A stretch of 7,223 nucleotides of DNA from Lachnospiraceae bacterium (GTDB taxonomy: Bacteria; Bacillota; Clostridia; Lachnospirales; Lachnospiraceae): contig CAAGKF010000252.1 in the NCBI GenBank assembly GCA_900770345.1, positions 1-7,223 of the forward strand, in the 5' to 3' direction. The notes under the pieces are model-generated. The model saw nothing but the letters and a program-made list of their open reading frames with translations, made no database searches and was not told the origin of the DNA. Within the stretch, counting starts at the first letter, position 1; every line of letters begins with the position of its first letter. Of this stretch, positions 6,273 through 7,223 are shown piece by piece. Position numbers and translations under genes: made by a program.

Positions 6273-6437
6273 CTATATCTTCGAATTATACAGCAAAATG
6301 GCCTGAAATACAAGAACATCGGCAGCCTGCTCATTCAGCCCGGCGTACTGCTCGTTGATATAGATGACGTTCATGGTACTGTTTCCAATATCACAAAGCA
6401 TAACCCTCTTAAGTGCTGCTCCCGGCTGTCTCAAATA
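6273..6437 (-). pseudogene. ParM/StbA-like actin ATPase fragment, 3' exon of the group II intron
   Basis: Directly after the intron end, the minus strand reads YLRQPGAALKRV then MLCDIGNSTMNVIYINEQ (6437-6348). DIGNSTMNV followed by a hydrophobic strand matches, from memory, the phosphate-2 segment (VDIGxxTxD/N) of ParM/StbA actin-like plasmid-segregation proteins of Clostridia. These are normally above 300 residues. After INEQ the frame continues to a stop at 6273-6275 without sequence I recognise, so the gene is truncated on this side. Its 5' exon would lie beyond the intron, outside the window. A start codon inside intron domain V, although in frame, is not credible. Other actin/Hsp70-like ATPases with the same motif cannot be excluded. 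Confidence 0.45.
6285..6313 (-). promoter_or_regulatory. Possible promoter for the GLUG-RCC1 operon
   Basis: The minus strand shows a perfect TATAAT (6290-6285) 17 bases after TTGTAT (6313-6308), which keeps only the TTG of the -35 consensus. Transcription from about 6278 would give a leader of about 264 bases for the lipoprotein operon. It lies within the ParM-like debris, so it may be a chance AT-rich site. I saw no better promoter closer to the gene. Confidence 0.4.
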
Positions 6438-6507
6438 ATCGAGTAGGAGGCGGTGATTAACCGCCGTCCTCTCACACCACCGTGCGTACCGTTCGGTACA
6501 CGGCGGT
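6438..6507 (-). ncRNA. Group II intron RNA domains V and VI (3' end)
   Basis: Domain V: ACCGCCGTG (6507-6499) pairs with CACGGTGGT (6484-6476) over 9 bp with one G-U. TACC pairs with GGTA around a GAAC loop, and a 2-base CG bulge (6486-6485) interrupts the 3' strand. This is the classic 34-base catalytic hairpin. Domain VI: GAG and GGA (6473-6467) pair with TCC and CTC (6448-6441), topped by GGCGGT/ACCGCC. An unpaired A at 6444 is well placed as branch point, seven bases from the end. The intron should end ...CTCGAT at 6438, fitting the usual AY end. Domains I-III and the 5' end are not in the window. Confidence 0.8.
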
Positions 6508-6508
6508 T

Positions 6509-7213
6509 TCAATAGTTGACGTGCAGAGACTGATACGCAGAGGCTAAGTCATAGAAGCCCCAGTTTATCAGTCTTTCTTTTGTTAGTGCTCTCTGAACCA
6601 CACCACTTCCAGCCATTCGCCAGTAGGCTTTTCGGCTGTAGGCTCCTTCACAGGCTGTCCACTCAGGCAACCCGAGCCCCAGCAGCTTTCGCTTTCGTGT
6701 CCTCGGCAGTTTCCACTGCTTCCAGATACACATACGGATGCGCCTGTACAGCCATCCGTTCAGTGATTCGATGTTGTTCTTCATGTCTGCGATGCTGAAG
6801 TAGTTCAGCCATCCCCGCATATAAACCTTTATTCGTTCCATGGTTTTCACAATGCTTCCGCATCGGCTCCGGGAAGTGAGCTTCCGAAGTTTATCCTTGG
6901 CTTTCTTCCATGACTTGGCATGTACACGGATGTAGATACCTCTGCCATTTTTCCCGAGGCAGAATCCAAGGTACTTAAAATTTCGGATTGCAAACACACT
7001 GACCGTACGGCTTTTCTTCCGGTTCACCTTCAGCTTCAGTTTACCTTCAAGATATTTCGTGCTGGTCTCCAGCAGTCTTTTCGAGGCTCTCTCGCTTTTC
7101 GCAAGCAGTACGATGTCATCCGCATAGCGGATGCACGGTACGCCCCTTCTGTCGAATTCCCGGTCAAACTCATTGAGATAGATATTGGCGAGCAGGGGAG
7201 AAAGATTTCCTCC
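6509..7213 (-). pseudogene. ltrA: Group II intron reverse transcriptase/maturase, C-terminal part, broken
   Basis: The intact family frame runs 234 codons from 7213 to the TGA at 6509-6511. It opens with GGNLSPLLANIYLNEFDREF (RT block 4), continues through CIRYADDIVLL with the catalytic YADD at 7115-7126 (RT block 5), then KLKVNRKKS and FKYLGF (blocks 6-7). The maturase X domain follows (WLYRRIRMCIWKQWK, then WRMAGSGVVQRALTKERLINW). These proteins reverse-transcribe and help splice their own intron. A shorter GTG start at 7027 falls inside the RT domain and is not the real start. Upstream of GGN the expected TPQ is replaced by T-stop: TAA at 7214-7216, best explained by a 2-base insertion in CCACAA giving CCACATAA. 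Only seven more bases are visible, so a sequencing or edge artefact is possible. The N-terminal RT blocks lie outside the window. Confidence 0.8.
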
Positions 7214-7223
7214 TTATGTGGAG

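Larger units (their letters stand above)
6438..7223 (-). mobile_element. Group II intron, 3' part, running off the right edge
   Basis: The element comprises the reverse transcriptase/maturase C-terminal half followed by RNA domains V and VI. It is in the same orientation as the interrupted ParM-like frame, as a splicing intron should be. Only the 3' end is present; the 5' boundary and exon-binding sites are beyond 7223. The premature stop in the protein gene suggests the copy is no longer self-mobile, though its RNA could still splice if helped in trans. Confidence 0.8.

Noticed and set aside
6015..6280. Riboswitch in the long leader
   Set aside because: I looked for c-di-GMP and other common riboswitch core motifs and could not match any. 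A covariance-model scan would settle it.
6273..6512. Open frame of 79 codons as an independent gene
   Set aside because: Its start (TTG) and first ~25 codons lie in intron domains V and VI. Only the part after 6437 is exon-like, and that is a fragment.
6509..7027. Reverse transcriptase gene starting at 7027
   Set aside because: The codon at 7025-7027 is an internal GTG (valine). Family sequence including YADD continues in frame to 7213.

Overview
The window looks like a stretch of accessory chromosome from an anaerobic, gut-type Firmicute, most likely a Lachnospiraceae/Clostridia relative. This rests on strong GGAGG ribosome sites, a consensus sigma-A promoter, GLUG and RCC1-type repeat lipoproteins, an NhaC-type antiporter remnant, a ParM/StbA-like remnant and a bacterial group II intron. 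The taxonomic call is inference from gene content; there is no rRNA or other marker. Every gene I can support is on the minus strand, so transcription runs from right to left.

Reading with transcription: 6438-7223 is the 3' part of a group II intron. It holds the C-terminal reverse transcriptase/maturase, broken by an in-frame stop at 7214-7216, followed at once by domains V and VI. Past the intron end lies a short fragment of a ParM/StbA-like actin gene (6273-6437). It carries a good -10 box that may drive the next operon through a leader of about 260 bases. That leader ends in a 13-bp hairpin with a GGA loop directly before the ribosome site. The operon 6014-3360 encodes two predicted exported proteins 18 bases apart: a GLUG-repeat beta-helix lipoprotein and a seven-unit RCC1-like beta-propeller protein.

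Downstream lies a patch of gene remains: the last ~95 residues of an RND efflux pump joined to the last ~105 residues of an NhaC Na+/H+ antiporter. The latter overlaps by four bases (ATGA) an intact metallo-beta-lactamase-fold hydrolase (1793-2683). A hairpin at 1655-1696 probably ends that transcript.

The left part (1-1560) holds an intact AlbA_2/Schlafen-type regulator-like gene behind a perfect TTGACA-17-TATAAT promoter built inside a 9-bp tandem array, then a decayed N-6 DNA methylase fragment. A 25-bp near-perfect direct repeat (7-31 and 1785-1809) brackets this ~1.8-kb block and may mark an insertion at the 3' end of the hydrolase gene.

Overall, four intact genes sit among five gene fragments. 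The most interesting items are the two-lipoprotein operon with its structured leader, the repeat-flanked AlbA_2 block, and the damaged intron in a plasmid-partition-like gene.
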